64,000 nt of DNA, from positions 1,657,662-1,721,661 of the forward strand of contig NC_077232.1 of NCBI RefSeq assembly GCF_027887165.1, read 5' to 3'. This DNA comes from Monodelphis domestica (Eukaryota > Chordata > Mammalia > Didelphimorphia > Didelphidae). Position numbers and translations under genes: made by a program. Positions within the stretch are counted from its first letter, which is position 1. Every line of letters begins with the position of its first letter. Below are positions 1 through 11,977 of the stretch, one piece after another. The notes beneath the pieces are model-generated. The model was not told the DNA's origin. It ran no database searches and was given only the letters and a program-made list of their open reading frames with translations.

Positions 1-1040
1 ACAAATGTTAAAGAGATGTCCTTAATCTCTCCTGTGTCAATTGGCTGGAAAGGAAGAATTCTAAGAAAATCTGAACTGAGAGTCCGTGAACCAGAGTTGA
101 AGATTCAATTACAAGGGAGACCAAAACTGAAGGGATGAAGTAGACTGCCTGATCTGAAAAGAATGAGGGTGGACAATTGATCAGTGAAGAAAGGAAGCAT
201 CTATAGAGAGCTGAGGATCCTTTGCCTCTGGGATTTCTTGAGAATAAGAGGTCTGTCTCTGAGGCAAGGAACTCCTGGTAGTAGGGCTTCATAGAAAATT
301 GAATGAGTGTTGGCTGTCTATTATCTTAAGGAGTTACAGAGTTGGTGACAGATTTATAGACTAAAATAGATTAGGACTGGTGTACCAGGCAGAACCTGTA
401 CTGAGAATATCATTTTCAGAGAATTTTAAAAAGTATTAGGAATTTCAGGTCTATTTACATGGCATAGGATTAGCAATCTCTCTACTTCTATTTCTTTTTT
501 AAATTTAACAAAGTTTATGTTGAACTACTTGCCTCACTTTTTTGAAATCTTTAATTTAGCCTTTACAAAATATGTGGTGAGCCAGTTAGGAATTTGATTA
601 ACATGTTATTAATCTGCTCCTAGATTTTCATAGGCAATTCAATATGGTGTTAAACGTTATGGCACATGTTGTGAAGGAGGAGGTTTCAGCCTAACTCAAA
701 CAAGTCCCACTCCCTGAGAGTACCGATGTGGCACAACTCCCACTTTCTAATTTTTTCAGGTTGTTATCATTTTGGGTAGTATTTTCTAATGTACCAAATT
801 TACCAAATAATTTTCCTAGTTCTCTATAAGAATAGACAATGCAGTGAGAGATTTAATTGGCACTCAATTTGCATAGTTTGAAATAATTTGTATACCTTGA
901 AGAATATATTTCACAAATGTCCCAAGAATTGTTTAACCTACTTAAACTACCTCTCACTCTAATTAACCCATTTCTCCTACTTCCTCCACCAATTCCATGG
1001 TGGCTCATGCAGAAACCCAAGAGAAAGAAACAAGAAATAG
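1..1040. other. Unassigned AT-rich sequence
   Basis: No gene, SINE, L1 or LTR edge is recognised here. The stretch lies directly upstream of a plus-strand retroviral gag remnant, so it may be decayed leader or matrix sequence of the same element. That is inference from position only. Confidence 0.3.
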
Positions 1041-1900
1041 TAAAACCACAGGCCAACTCCCATTAAGAGAGGTACCATCCTTTTATCCTAAAAAAGAGTT
1101 AGTTACCACGACTTCAAAAACCATTTACCCCAGATGATATTGAGAGATTTAAGTGGAACACTCATTCTTTTGAGAATGTGCCCATAGTTATCAAAAGGCT
1201 GAAAAGTATATGTTGAAACTTTGATACCATCTGGATTAATTTTGAACATATTTTAGAGGATTTGCCAATAACAAGGGAGAAAGATATGGTGATCTTGCTT
1301 ACTAGTGAGTCTTGGGGAAGAGGAGCAGTTCATTGGCTTCCAAAAGATGCCAAATATGATATTAACATTGAAGCCAACTACTCTAGTTTGTGTTAGGCTA
1401 GGTATTCTGTACTCAAAGCCATTAGGGCATGTTGTGACAGATTAGGTAGCCAGGACAAGGTTTGACAAACTCAGACAAAAGAGTGGTGAAAATCCTTCCC
1501 AGTTCATGGACATACTTATAGAACTGGGAGGGAGATATATACAATTTGACCAGAGAAAGGGTTGTTAGACAATTGAGAAGGCAGATTGTGAAATACGGTT
1601 GCAGAGTGGACTAGGACTATTTCAAAACCAGCTTTCATAGCTGGATGAATATGGATTTTGATTAATTGAGGAGAGCAGCATTTTATGTATATAATGGTCA
1701 TGAAAAGAAAGATGACAATGATTGTTGTTTACTGGGAGTATTAATTGAGATAAAAGCGTTAAAGGGAAAGCTTTAAAAAAGAGATATGAATTATGGGGTA
1801 GCTATGGCCTTTTTGGAAGAATCTGCAAACCAAAGACCATCATGTTACTTATGTGGAAAAAGGGGACATTAATGTTAAATTGAAGAAGCTGTATTCAGTT
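1041..1900 (+). pseudogene. Decayed ERV gag (capsid to nucleocapsid)
   Basis: Translation in shifting plus-strand frames gives gammaretrovirus-type capsid text, with pieces such as LPLREVPSF, WINFEHILEDLP and WGRGAVHWLPKDA. It ends in a nucleocapsid zinc-knuckle motif at about 1838-1872. The knuckle has the first two Cys and the His, but a stop codon interrupts the spacing before the last Cys. Stops and frameshifts occur throughout, so this is a dead structural gene. The capsid text resembles the second plus-strand gag at 12.9-13.6 kb, so the two probably belong to related class I ERVs. No LTR edge was recognised upstream. Confidence 0.6.
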
Positions 1901-2089
1901 ATTTAATAATTTTAGACTCCTGGGTAAATGTGGTGGCAGTCTAGACATAGGGTTCTTCCTCTTCTCACACCTATTAATATAGACTACCTCTAAATACCAA
2001 AAAAACCAAATTCATATGAATATAGGGACTCTAAGTTGGGTGCAGCATTGAAAGTAAATGGAATTTGGGTGTTTCCACAATATAGGGGG

Positions 2090-4130
2090 GTGAGAAAGCT
2101 TCCACCAAAATGCAAGCTCACCAACTCTCCCCCACCCCACCTACAGAGTCAGAGTCAGAGCCAGCACAAGTTGGATTCAGTGAGTGAGTGAAGGGCACCT
2201 CTAGAGTGAGTGAGAGGCACCCTTGGTCCCTAGTAGCTGACTAACCACCAAAGACCTCCCCCTGAGAGCAGCTAGACCTGAGACCCCAACAGACCAAAGA
2301 GTGCAGACCTTGGGCACCTCTGGGGAAATAGAATAGAGCAGGCAACTAAACAGTAGAAGCTGCAGAGACTTGAGAGATGGCCTCATGCAAAAACTGCACT
2401 CCTTAGTTCCATACAGAGGGATCCTGCCCTCCTTACTCAGATTGCTGATGGAAAAGGAAAGGAAAAACCACCATAGTGATGGCAAATAGTGCCCAGGAAA
2501 TACTATTTCCCAATACCAAGAAAAACCAAAAAAGGCTTTGACCCTGGAACATTCACAGAGGAAAAATCCAGAATATGAAGGAAGTAGCAGAAAAGGACCT
2601 ACAAATAATGCATCCAAGCCTTCCAAAACATGGAAATTGGCAACACACTCTCAGAGAATTTAAATAATTGCTTGTCAAGAAGATGGAAGGATTCTAGCAA
2701 AAAGAGGGAGGTACTTCAAAAGGAAAATAAGCATTTAAAAGACAAATGCCCAATTGGAGAAACAGCTAGAAGCCACAAAAAGCAGGATAGATCAAAGAGA
2801 AAAAGAAAATCAGTCTTTAATGACCAGAATTTGGCAACGGGAAGACAATGATCTTGCAAAACAGAAAGAATTAATAAAGCAAAGTTAAAAGACTGACAAA
2901 ATAGAAGAAAATATATCTCACTGAGAAGATGACAGTTCAGAAAAACAGCAAGGAGAGACAATTTGAGAACCATTGGTCTACCTGGAAACCCAGAAATAAA
3001 CAAATCTTCACTTCATTCTACAAGAAATTATCCAAGAAAACTGCCCTGATATTCTTGAACAAGGGAGCAAAATAGACATTGAAAGAGTTCATAGATCATC
3101 CTCTGCACTACATCCTCAAGAGATAACCCCAAGGAATGTAATTGCCAAATTGAAGAGCTTCAAAGCTAAGGAGAAAATTTTACAAGAAGCCAAAAAGAAA
3201 CAATTCAGATATCAAGGAGCACTAATCAGAATTATACAAGATCTGGCAGCTTCCACACTAAAGCACCACAATGCTTGGAATATGATATTCAGAAAGGCAA
3301 GAGAATTGAGTCTTCAACCGCGGATCACCTTTCCATCAAAACTGACTATATACTTCCAGGAGAAAGTGTGGGCATTCAACAAAATAGATTTCCATGTATT
3401 TGGAAGAAAAGACCAGAGCTTAGTGGAATGTTTGATATCCAAACACAAAAATGAAGAGAAACATGAAAAGGTAAATAAGAAAGAGAAGGGAAAGGGGAAA
3501 AAACTTTTTTTATTAATACTTTCTTTAAAGACTTCAATAAGATCAAATTGTTTATATTAATATACAGGAAAATGTTACTTGTGTCTCAAAAATTTTATTC
3601 ACTATTATAGTAATTAAAAGAATTTTTCACAGGAATAGATTGGGGTAATAAGTAGAATAAGATGATATACAAAAGAAGAAAAAGGGAAGGGGGAATAGAA
3701 GATGGCACCAAGAGAAACATGAGGAAATAAGATAAATAGGATAATCTGTATCACACAAAGAGGCACATGGGAAGGGGAGGGGAAGAATACTATTATAAGA
3801 AGGATAGGAAGAGAGTGCTAATAGGTAATACTTGAACCTTACTCTCAGTGAAATCAGTTCTGAGAGGGAAGAGCATCTAGATCCATTGGGGTATCGAATT
3901 CTATCTTACCCTACAGGGAAAGTGAGAAGGGAAAACTAATGGGGTGGGAGTGGGGGAGGGAATATAAAAATGGAGGGAAAGAGAGGGGGGAAGAAACTTA
4001 ACAGACCCTAAAAAATAAGGGGAAAAAAAGCGAGGGGGTGGAAAAGGAAGCATGTCAAATATTCAATAATTTTAAAAATAATGGAAATTTTAGGAACATC
4101 TAGTAACAACAACTATCCAAGAAACAAGAG
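2090..4130 (+). mobile_element. L1 retrotransposon, 5' UTR to inter-ORF region
   Basis: A sense-strand L1 fragment. 2090-2478 is 5' UTR-like, with short direct repeats of gtgagtgag and gagtcagagtcagagccag near the start. ORF1 follows (2479-3455), then the purine-rich region between ORF1 and ORF2 (3460-4130) typical of marsupial L1. No ORF2 follows, so the element was cut or rearranged at about 4130. This is a 5' end rather than the usual 3'-end remnant, so it is not a simple 5'-truncated insertion. Confidence 0.75.
2479..3455 (+). pseudogene. L1 ORF1 (RNA-binding protein), disrupted
   Basis: The start is the ATG at 2479. A TGA follows within about 20 codons and further frameshifts occur. The recognisable L1 ORF1p parts are a charged coiled-coil-like segment rich in Lys and Glu (about 2630-2900), then RRM and C-terminal-domain text such as IGLPGNPEINK, RVHRS, SFKAKEKILQEAKKK, FRYQGALIRI and DLAAST. 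ORF1p is the nucleic-acid chaperone of the L1 ribonucleoprotein. The longest surviving frame is 136 codons (3150-3560) and runs past the natural end of ORF1 in a shifted frame. It is not functional. Confidence 0.8.
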
Positions 4131-4754
4131 AAATGATCATAGAAATTATTATTTCATAGATTTCATTAAATCATAGAAATGACAATTACAGGAACAATTA
4201 CGTAAAAAAAATTCTAGATATTATGCTAATGATAGATCCAATAATTAAAATGAGGCAAATGAATATATCTGAAATGGGACTTGTCCATGCAGTAGCCATA
4301 ATGTAAATCCTCCTCAACAACCGAAATCTGAGAGGTACACACGGGCCTTTCTGAAGGTTTGAGAGGGGAGAAATCACTCTGGAATCAAAGATTAAAACAT
4401 TTGATTTTCCAGACAATGATATAATTACAACAGTCATCCCAATCCATCCTCCCTCAAATAGTAATGAACCACAGTAAGAATAATACAGATCTATATCTGT
4501 GGATCTAGTCAGATATCTAGCCCTACAAATTAGCTTCAACTTACATATACTGAATAAAGAAATAAAAGAGGTTGAGCCAGCAAAGGAGGGCAGAGAGGAA
4601 AGGGGAGAGGGGGTAGAGGGAAGGAGAAAACCAAAGAATTGAACAGTCATGCAGGCTTTTCAATACCACCATCAGTGCCAACCTGCAGTGATGGAAGGTC
4701 AAAGTCAGATAGAATGAGCAGTCATGGATTGTTGGGCTGTTACCAGCATCATTT
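4131..4754. other. Unassigned sequence between L1 and YWHAE pseudogene
   Basis: This stretch holds a reverse-strand open frame of 150 codons (4198-4650) with several hydrophobic runs. It has no motif I recognise and no flanking signal. The purine-rich end (4565-4630) is low complexity on the plus strand. I see no supported gene. Confidence 0.3.
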
Positions 4755-5687
4755 CAGCATATCTTGGGAATGCTTTTTACAGGAAAACCACAAAATAATC
4801 CTTTTAACACAACTTATAACTTTAAAATAAATACCCATTTAATTTTAAACATTGGTATAAAACTTGGTTTAAACAATTATAAAAAGGAAAAATACCACCA
4901 TATGTACCCTATTGTGCAATAAACCTCTCTCCTATACTCGCTTCACATTTAAGTCCAATGGCATTCCAATGTAATATCCGTTTCTAATGGTTATTTTGCC
5001 ACATCTGGCATGGAGACAATACAGTCTCCTCTGAAAAACCCTGTATGCAGCTCTGTTAGTGTCCTAAAAGAACCTTAAAGCTGGGACTAGTAAAATCCAC
5101 AGAAATTCACTCTTGCCTTTAAGAACTTTGAAAACTTAAAAAAAAAAAATAGGGCAGGAACTTAAATCTAAGACCAAATGTAGATGTCTGATTTGGTGGT
5201 TCTCAGTGAATGACAATGGGGAGTTTGGGGGGTATGGGGAGAAGTGGGATGGTCAGACATGGATTCTCTTGTTGGCTTTGATGCCTCTCACTAGGTTTCA
5301 TCTTTCATATCCTGCAGCACTTCTTTATTCTCTTTTTCACCATCACCCTGTATATCTGAAGTCCATAGTGTCAGATTATCACGTAACAACTGCATTATAA
5401 GTGTCAAGTCCTCATCGCTTTCTTCACTCAGTGTATCGAGTTCTGCAATTGTAGCATCTAAATATGCTTTTGCCAACTTGCAGGCATGGTCAGGGGAAAT
5501 AATAATTTCCTAGTATAATACCAAAAAGTTGTGAGCAAGACCTAAGCGGATGGGATGCATTGGTGGAAGTTCTGTCACTACAACATCACTAGAAGCTTTA
5601 TAAACCATCAGGCTATTCTCTACAGCCTACTTCAAGTCATTTCCTGTGACAAATTCAGCCAGATAACTGTGGCAGTCTCCTTTTATT
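4755..5687 (-). pseudogene. YWHAE: Processed pseudogene of 14-3-3 epsilon (YWHAE)
   Basis: Reading leftward from 5687, the reverse strand encodes the C-terminal part of a 14-3-3 protein: a YLAEF-like start, then [16 protein letters not shown], then [10 protein letters not shown], then [15 protein letters not shown], then a short acidic tail ending at a stop at 5290. Tail and core match the epsilon isoform best. In-frame stops occur in the upstream part and there are no introns, as expected of a retrocopy. Sequence below 5290 is consistent with the YWHAE 3' UTR and runs to about 4755. The 5' half is missing; the copy stops at 5687, exactly where an AT palindrome begins. The functional protein is a phosphoserine/threonine-binding adaptor. 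This copy is dead, although 62 codons (5291-5476) stay open. Confidence 0.88.
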
Positions 5688-5738
5688 TCTATTATAATAG
5701 AATTTTTCTATTATAGAAATATTTCTATTATAATAGAA
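5687..5738. repeat. Repeated 16-bp AT palindrome
   Basis: The perfect palindrome TTCTATTATAATAGAA occurs at 5687-5702 and again at 5723-5738, with an imperfect shorter version (5706-5718) between them. The cluster sits at the 5' breakpoint of the YWHAE retrocopy. Confidence 0.85.
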
Positions 5739-5744
5739 AACCTT

Positions 5745-6215
5745 TCCTTTCAGAACTTTGAAAACTGTTTAAGAAAACAACCTCGCCTACCTTCCCAGTC
5801 TGCTTACATTTTACATCCCTCTACCTGATCTATGATGCAGTGACACTGATATCCTTCCTGTTCCTCACACATGACACTCCATCTTTCCACCTCATGCCTT
5901 TGCATCGACTCTGCCCTATGCCTACAATGCTCTCCTTCCTCAGCTTCACCTCCTTGTTCTCCCAAATGGCTTCAAGACTCAGTTCAAATCTCACTTTCTG
6001 CAAGAAGTCTTTCTCAGTTGCCTCCACTTTAATGCCTTCCTTCTAAAATCATCTTTAATTTTTACTGCACGTAGCTGGTTCATCTATAAGTGTTGGCACA
6101 CTGTCTTCCTCTTTAGATTGGGAGGTTCTCAAGCAAAGTGCTGTCTTTTTCTTTGTTTCTCCAATGCTTGGCAAAGTGTCTGGCACAAAGAACCAGCTAA
6201 ATGAATATGTATTGC
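5745..6215 (+). mobile_element. L2 LINE 3' end
   Basis: The sense orientation shows the typical L2 C-terminal coding and 3' region: cysteine- and proline-rich coding text, then the tract around gattgggaggttctcaagc and the tail around cttggcaaagtgtctggcac. This is an ancient, inactive LINE fragment. Confidence 0.7.
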
Positions 6216-6439
6216 TGCTACTGCTGGTGATATTGTTTGATGGGGTGTTATTATTGGACTGATGGCATTTCTCTTTTTTAAGCTGGTTACCACTAAGGCT
6301 AGTTTTGGGTAGGGGAGGGGTATAGATGTATTTAAAAATGGAACTGATATAAAAGATAAAATTATAGTAAGTTTATCAAACTTTAAATTTTATTTTCCCT
6401 GTTATATAAAAATAATTTTTAATATTAAGTTATTTTTTT
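6216..6439. other. Short unassigned AT-rich gap
   Basis: No gene or repeat is recognised between the L2 and L1 pieces; AT content rises towards the L1 fragment. Confidence 0.3.
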
Positions 6440-6966
6440 AAATTTTGTGTTCCAAATTTTCTTTCCTCATTTTTTTCTTCACCCCAGCCCACTGGCAAAC
6501 AATCTGATATAGATTTTACACGTGCAATCACGTAAAAAATATTCCTCATTTGTCATTTTGTCGAAGAAGTAAAGAAGAAAGAACGTGATTAGAGTACATT
6601 TTGTTCTGCATTCAGACTGTATCAATTCTTTCTCTGGAGGCAGATGAAATTTTTCCTCAGGAGTCCCTGGCATTATCCTTGATCACTGCATTGCTGAGAA
6701 TAACTAGGTTATTCAAACTTGTTCATCAGAATATAACATGGTCTTCTTGTTCTGCACATTTCACTTTGCATCACTTCATGTAAATCCAGATTTTTAGTCA
6801 TCCTGCTCATCATTTCTTATACTAGCATAATAGTATCCCATCACAATCTGATACAATTTGTTCAGCCATTCCCCAATTGACGGGCATTCCCTCAATTTAA
6901 AATTCTTTGCTACTAGAAAAAGAGCTGTTACATTTTTGCACATATACATCCTGTTTCCTTTTTTAA
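6440..6966 (-). mobile_element. L1 3' UTR, reverse orientation
   Basis: The reverse complement reads as the marsupial L1 3' UTR. Recognisable pieces on the plus strand are atcatttcttatactagcat, agtatcccatcacaatctga and cagccattccccaattgacg. It is diverged from the copies at 24.7 and 36.0 kb, so it is an older insertion. Confidence 0.75.
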
Positions 6967-6981
6967 AAAAATATCTTGAGA

Positions 6982-7048
6982 GGGGGACAGCTGGGTAGCT
7001 CAGTGGATTGAGAGTCTGGCCTAAAGACAGGAGGTCTTGGGTTCTGAA
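6982..7048 (+). mobile_element. tRNA-derived marsupial SINE, 5' head only
   Basis: The head contains a polymerase III A-box-like stretch (tagctcagtgg, 6996-7006) and a B-box-like stretch (about 7032-7044). It stops abruptly at about 7048, so only the tRNA-like part remains. It is a SINE head and not a tRNA gene. Confidence 0.8.
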
Positions 7049-7207
7049 ATAAGTATGTTTGGGAACTGATAGAAGGAAATAGGTTTGATTTAGGGTTTTG
7101 GATGATTACTGAACCCTCAAATAGTTTCCAATAGACTTTAGGCTCAGATGTTAGGCCTTACCTACAGTATGTCAATGGTAACAATCTGACTGCTTTCTCT
7201 CTTTTTT

Positions 7208-7410
7208 TAAACCCTTACCCTCTGTCTTAGAAATAATATTGTGTATTGGTTCTATGGCAGAAGAGTGGTATGGGCTAGGCAATGGGGGTGAAGTGACTTG
7301 CCCAGGGGCACACAGCTAGGATGTGTCTGAGGCCAGATTTGAGTCCAGGACCTACCATATCTAGGTCTGGCTCTCCATCTACTGAGCTACCCAGTTGCTG
7401 CACCCCCCCT
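7208..7410 (-). mobile_element. tRNA-derived marsupial SINE, near full length
   Basis: In reverse orientation the A-box-like head lies at the right end (ctgagctacccagttgctgc) and the body around cacacagctaggatgtgtct. The length, about 200 bp, matches the family. Confidence 0.85.
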
Positions 7411-8118
7411 GCCAACGGCTTTCACTTATTATCAACAGTAACTTGATTTATTTATCAAACACAGGATAGATTAATGATGGGAGCCATCAAATCCATACTG
7501 TCTGACACAGTCACAGGTGGAATCCAGGGACTTAAAGGTGGCCCCCACGAAGGATGGAAATACCCACTCAGACTCCCTTGTGTGACTCCTCTCTTACTAT
7601 ACTCCCTATTATTGAAATTGTTATGATTAATATTCTTACTCAGCCCCAGGGAAATATAGAAGAAGCTGGAGGGCTTTTAATAATTCCTCAGGAAAATCCC
7701 ACCCTTACATGTAATGATATGGAAATTCCCCTTAAATTCACTTCTTAAATAATTGACAGATAGTGATTTAATGTTAAGGACTTTCTTGGTTATACTTGAA
7801 ACAGATGTCCTGATATACTAAGAATCCAATTTCTCCAATAATGATAGGAGGACACCCACCTCATTCCCCCTAGGAATAAGCCCCCAACAAAACTGTACTT
7901 AGATCCAACACTCCCATATACAAGAGCTTAGGGATGACAAGTTTCCCTGATCCGGTATATTTGCCCTTCATGGAAAGACTGGTACATTCTATTCCACCAG
8001 ATTGTTTAACCCTGTAGGCTAGGCAACATGTCAAGGATATCTTAGCAAAACATTGGAGAATGAAAGATTGTTATTGGTATAATACTAAAATTGGTTCACT
8101 TGATTGTATCCTTGGAAG
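7411..8118. other. Unassigned sequence, possibly ERV 3' part
   Basis: A 64-codon plus-strand open frame (7554-7748) is present but has no motif I can name. The stretch precedes a possible LTR and could be the 3' internal part of an ERV. No gene is supported. Confidence 0.25.
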
Positions 8119-9000
8119 TGTGAAACTGGGTTATGTTGGTTGTATCTTTTGAAGTCTGATTGATTGTGTAATTGATTAGTGTAATGAATAATTATTCTGG
8201 CTTAACCACATGTCTGGCATTTCACTGGTCAATGAGGACTTGACCTCTAGGAGAGCAGCCCCATGACGAGAACACAAATATTTTCTGCAAAGCTTTGCAT
8301 CTTTTGTCAAAATTTATGGAATCAAAGAATATAGTGCCAACCAAATGATTTATTAAAAGTTAATGTATGACTTGTATGTGTAATCATTGAGTGTATAAAA
8401 AATAAATATGTGCAATCCAAGAGGAGAGCAGTTCTTCTGCAATGCTTGTGTAAGAGAGAGAAATAGATCCAGCATACAAAAGAGCAACTCAAGCATGGGA
8501 AAGGCAAGGAGAACAGAGGATTCCAGAAAGGAACACAGAAGAGCTGAGGAGAAAACTGCCAGATCAACTCGCTTCTCTTTGGGAATTCCCCTAGAGTGCT
8601 TGGTTTAAGAGAAACTTCTGAGACAGAAGACTTTCTGAGCATTGACCACCTCCCAGTGAACCCAAACCCCTTGGATCCAGCTGAAGATAAAGGAGTGGAT
8701 GGGACTTTATTAGAAAGCCATCCACCCAAAGAAGATTTCTCTCCATTCCCTAAATTGTCGAACTTCATGCTACAACTAGGGTAGATAGAAGTCAGGACAG
8801 ATCACACAACTGACCAATGAGGGTCAGGCAGACAGCCTGAACCCATAGGATTTGGGGAGAGGGGGGTAAGTTGTTAGCTTTTGCGGATTTCCAACTTCCC
8901 AAATTCTACAATCCTACTTTCCCTGTCTTGTGTGTCCTTTTAAAATAAAAGTTATTCCCTTTACATCAAGTTGCCTGTTTCATAATATCCAAGAAGAGGG
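8119..9000 (+). mobile_element. Possible ERV LTR
   Basis: The candidate starts with TG at 8119. It has a TATA-like box (gtataaaaaataaa, about 8393) and a polyadenylation signal (AATAAA in aaaataaaagttattccc, about 8945) about 550 bp further on, in the order expected of a plus-strand LTR. I could not fix the right edge or find a target duplication. An alternative is unrelated sequence with chance signals. Confidence 0.35.
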
Positions 9001-9544
9001 CTGAAGCTTTGGGAGGAAAGCTACACTTTCTCAAGGGGAAGAGAGTCAGCTTCAGTCCTTGACTCTATAATTGATCCAATCCCTGAAGGGACATATTCTG
9101 TCCCTCTAAAAGACAACTTCTGCTGTCTTCACTAGGGGAAGAGAGGGGAGGATCATCTATCACCTTTCTCCATCTTCTGGCTCCATCCCACCTCTCTCAC
9201 TCTCTGGTCTCAAAGGTAAATGTAGTGGGTGACTCCATTCTAGCATCCATTACACCTGGTAGCAGGCAAAAGCTTTAACTGTCTCATCACCTTTCTCATG
9301 TCCACCGATGCTGTCCTCCTGGAAGGGATCCCTGAACCACGAGAAGACTGGACCCCCGCAGATTAATGGAAGGTAGTTGGGTCTACACTCATTACCTAAA
9401 GATAATTGTAGTTATCTAAATCCTGACTGGCCGGTGCAATAAAAATAGAAACAGCATACTGTCAGGTGAAGATGGCTAGAGGCCAGAGGTCTGAGCCAAG
9501 TTTGGTCGAGCTCATTTTTAGGATAGAGTTGCTGGGTCTCTGCT
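9001..9544. other. Unassigned sequence between possible LTR and ERV copy C
   Basis: No gene or named repeat is recognised. If the region to the left is a real LTR, this would be its leader. No primer-binding site was identified. Confidence 0.25.
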
Positions 9545-11387
9545 GTTCTAGAGAGATAGATTAGGAAGAAAGGGGAAGGGAGGATTAGGGGATGAGTGAG
9601 GTCTGACAGGGAGAGGAGCTGAAGTGTTCAAGTTTTGGTTTGAGTTAGAATGAGGAAAATCCTCACAGTCCAGGTGGGATGTGTAAACCTTAAAATTCCT
9701 TAGACTTATAAATGTTGGAAATTTCACCATTGGGGAATTTCATACTTGAAAAATTCCCTATTGATAGTGGGTCTTGGCTATTGGAATGTGAACCCCATTG
9801 GCATGAGAGTTTCCTCCTCCCTTCTTAAGATTACTTTAGGACAGAAACCTTTTGCTGAACAATGGAAAGGACTTTGACCTATGCTTAAGCATAGAACAGG
9901 AATTTCTTTGAGTCATGATTGATTTTAGAATTGATACAATGGAGATACTTGGAATCAATCTCCACCCTACTCAGTCCTAACAGGATTGAGGAAGGGCTGC
10001 AGCATAGATCAAAATTTAATTATTCCAATCTCTACCCTACTCAGGTTAACAGGATTTAGGAAGGGCTGTAGCAAAGGATCAAAGATTTAATTATTTGAAA
10101 ATATGACCTTCAACAGACATGTGCAAAGCCAGAGACCTCTGGGCATTCCTGGGTTAAGCTAGAGCCTCCATTGGCACAGGGAAATTGATGGACAGTGATT
10201 GGTAGATGTGAGAACTGAGGGGAGGGAACTTGGATGGTTTCCTTAAAGAGAGAGGGGTCTGAAGACTCAGGGTGGTGAGTTGAGGAGTTGGTCGGAGTGG
10301 TTGGAGTGTGCTCTGAGAAGCTTGCTCTGAAGGAAGCTGAAGGTGGGGGCCCCTGAGACTGTTTCTCCATTTTGGTCACGTGAGTAATAGGGACTGATCT
10401 CTTTTCTTTGCCCCAGCTATCTAAGGGCTTGGGCCTTTTGGCCCAGCCTAAACAGAAGGGGTATTTAAGCCCTATTCCCTTCTCTCCCTTTTCTCTCTCT
10501 CTATCTCTAATTCCTTTCTTCCTCCTATTGTAATTAAACTCCATAAAAGATTGACTGCTGACTTGAGTTTTCATTTAGGAATTACATAGCTGAATTCCTT
10601 GGCGACCTTAAATTAATATATATCAGTCTTTAAAAGTGATTTCCTTGTCACAGATGATAGGGTGTGTTTCTTGCTAGAGGGTTCAGGAAAAGGAACTAAA
10701 TGATTTAAACCAGAATGGTCTGGTTCCAAAGAAAGAATGGTTTCTCTACTGGAGGGAATGGTTGATTTATCAGCATGATATACAAACAAGAGCCAGTATT
10801 TATAATCTTTGTGATCATTATTTTTCATGGCTAACTTCAAATCTTTTAAGATGTTGAAATCAAAAGAGCCATATTTTGGCCATGAAAAAGATTTTTCCAT
10901 CGAGGCTTTGCACAGCTTTCTAGCTTTTTTTTTTTGGTCATCCAATTCTCATGAAAATTAGGATCACCACAAGAATTAAAAATTTATGCAGGGGAGAATC
11001 TGGAGGAATATTTCCTGGTTTTCCTTGATTTGTTGCAGTATTTTCCATAGTGTCTAAACTGTCTTTATCTGCCTATTTAAGCTAGTTTGAGTATGTCTAA
11101 ATGGTCAGTTTATACAGTCTAAATGGACAGTTTATAGAATGAAAAGTTCCTAAAACAAAAATGGAGACACAAATTTCTTCAGTGTTATTGTGGAAGGCAA
11201 TAAGAATAGGTTTAAAACATAAGCTAATATAAGGAACTAAGTTGTTGCGCAGCAATAGTACTGATACTGAATGTATATTATAATTATTGTTAGTAATAGC
11301 AAATGTAGTTGTTTAATAATATACTAAGCTCTTTGTTAATAAAATTGTTCTGTAGATATGAGGTAATGTTATTTTCAATGGATGCAC
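9545..11387 (-). pseudogene. ERV copy C: gag matrix fragment
   Basis: Minus-strand retroviral sequence homologous to 21.69-22.30 kb (copy A) and 42.88-43.55 kb (copy B), interrupted by a plus-strand solo LTR (9682-10652). The frame at 10613-10945 holds a gammaretrovirus-like matrix stretch, WPKYGSFDFNILKDLKLA. Left of the LTR are the tracts gaggtctgacagggagagga and ttcaagttttggtttga, shared with A and B. The frame is open into the LTR, where it is meaningless. The proximal leader (about 11200-11380) is also homologous to A and B, then an unrelated LTR begins at 11388. Confidence 0.75.
9682..10652 (+). mobile_element. Solo LTR, 971 bp, TSD GATG
   Basis: It starts TGTAAACCTT and ends TTGTCACA. 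The 4-bp duplication GATG lies at 9678-9681 and 10653-10656, and copy B (about 42996) shows the uninterrupted site. Internal signals in order: a CCAAT-type box (gtgattggtaga, about 10195), a TATA-like box (gtatttaag, about 10459) and a polyadenylation region (attaaactccataaa, about 10533). It lies opposite to the gag it interrupts. A 4-bp TSD fits class I ERV integration. Confidence 0.9.
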
Positions 11388-11977
11388 TGTGCCCAATTAA
11401 GTTGGAAGACTTCTTCTCAACTGTAAAAGGGAATTCTTAATCCCTTTCGCTAATTTAACTGGCGACCTGGAGTTCCTTTTATCATAGACATATGTACGGA
11501 TTAACCAGCCCTCAGTGAAAGGAATTAGAAACCAGAGAGACAAGAAGTGAGGGAAGAAGGGGATATAAAGGCGCCAGCATCAGTTGGTCAGGAGAGGATG
11601 TCAGTTGCTGACAGGTGCTGGCAGTTGAGACAAAGTTGGCTGCTGGGAGTGTATTGGGTTGGTGTTTGGTGTTTGCTGACAGACCCATTTGTGTTTGGAT
11701 TAAACAGTGATTGGGTTTGTTTCGTTTGTGTGGATTGGGTTGGAACTTTGTGGGATAGTTGTTATTATTGGTAGATATAGGCACTCTACATAGTTTTAGG
11801 GTTGGTAGTTAAGTATTGGGCAGTTTCTCTACCTCTTTCCTATATTTCCTTCCTTTAGTATATTGATTTTACTTTTACTTCTTCTACTATCTCTGTTTTA
11901 ATAAAACTAAACTGTTAATTGTTAAAAGCTGCTAGAAGCTTTCTTTTCTCTGGTCTAAAATGATAATATTAATTTAC
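11388..11977 (+). mobile_element. Probable LTR of ERV F
   Basis: Starts TGTGCCC and ends around TTACA. It has a TATA box (gggatataaaggcg, about 11560) and polyadenylation signal AATAAA (about 11902), then a T-rich end. It lies about 300 bp upstream of a plus-strand gag remnant in the same orientation, so it may be the 5' LTR. No target duplication or convincing primer-binding site was seen, so the edges are approximate. Confidence 0.6.

Noticed and set aside
4198..4650. 150-codon minus-strand frame as a membrane protein or envelope gene
   Set aside because: Hydrophobic runs but no signal, disulfide or fusion-type motif, and no retroviral context on that strand.
6982..7048. tRNA gene
   Set aside because: The A- and B-box-like tracts belong to a tRNA-derived SINE head; no full cloverleaf is present.
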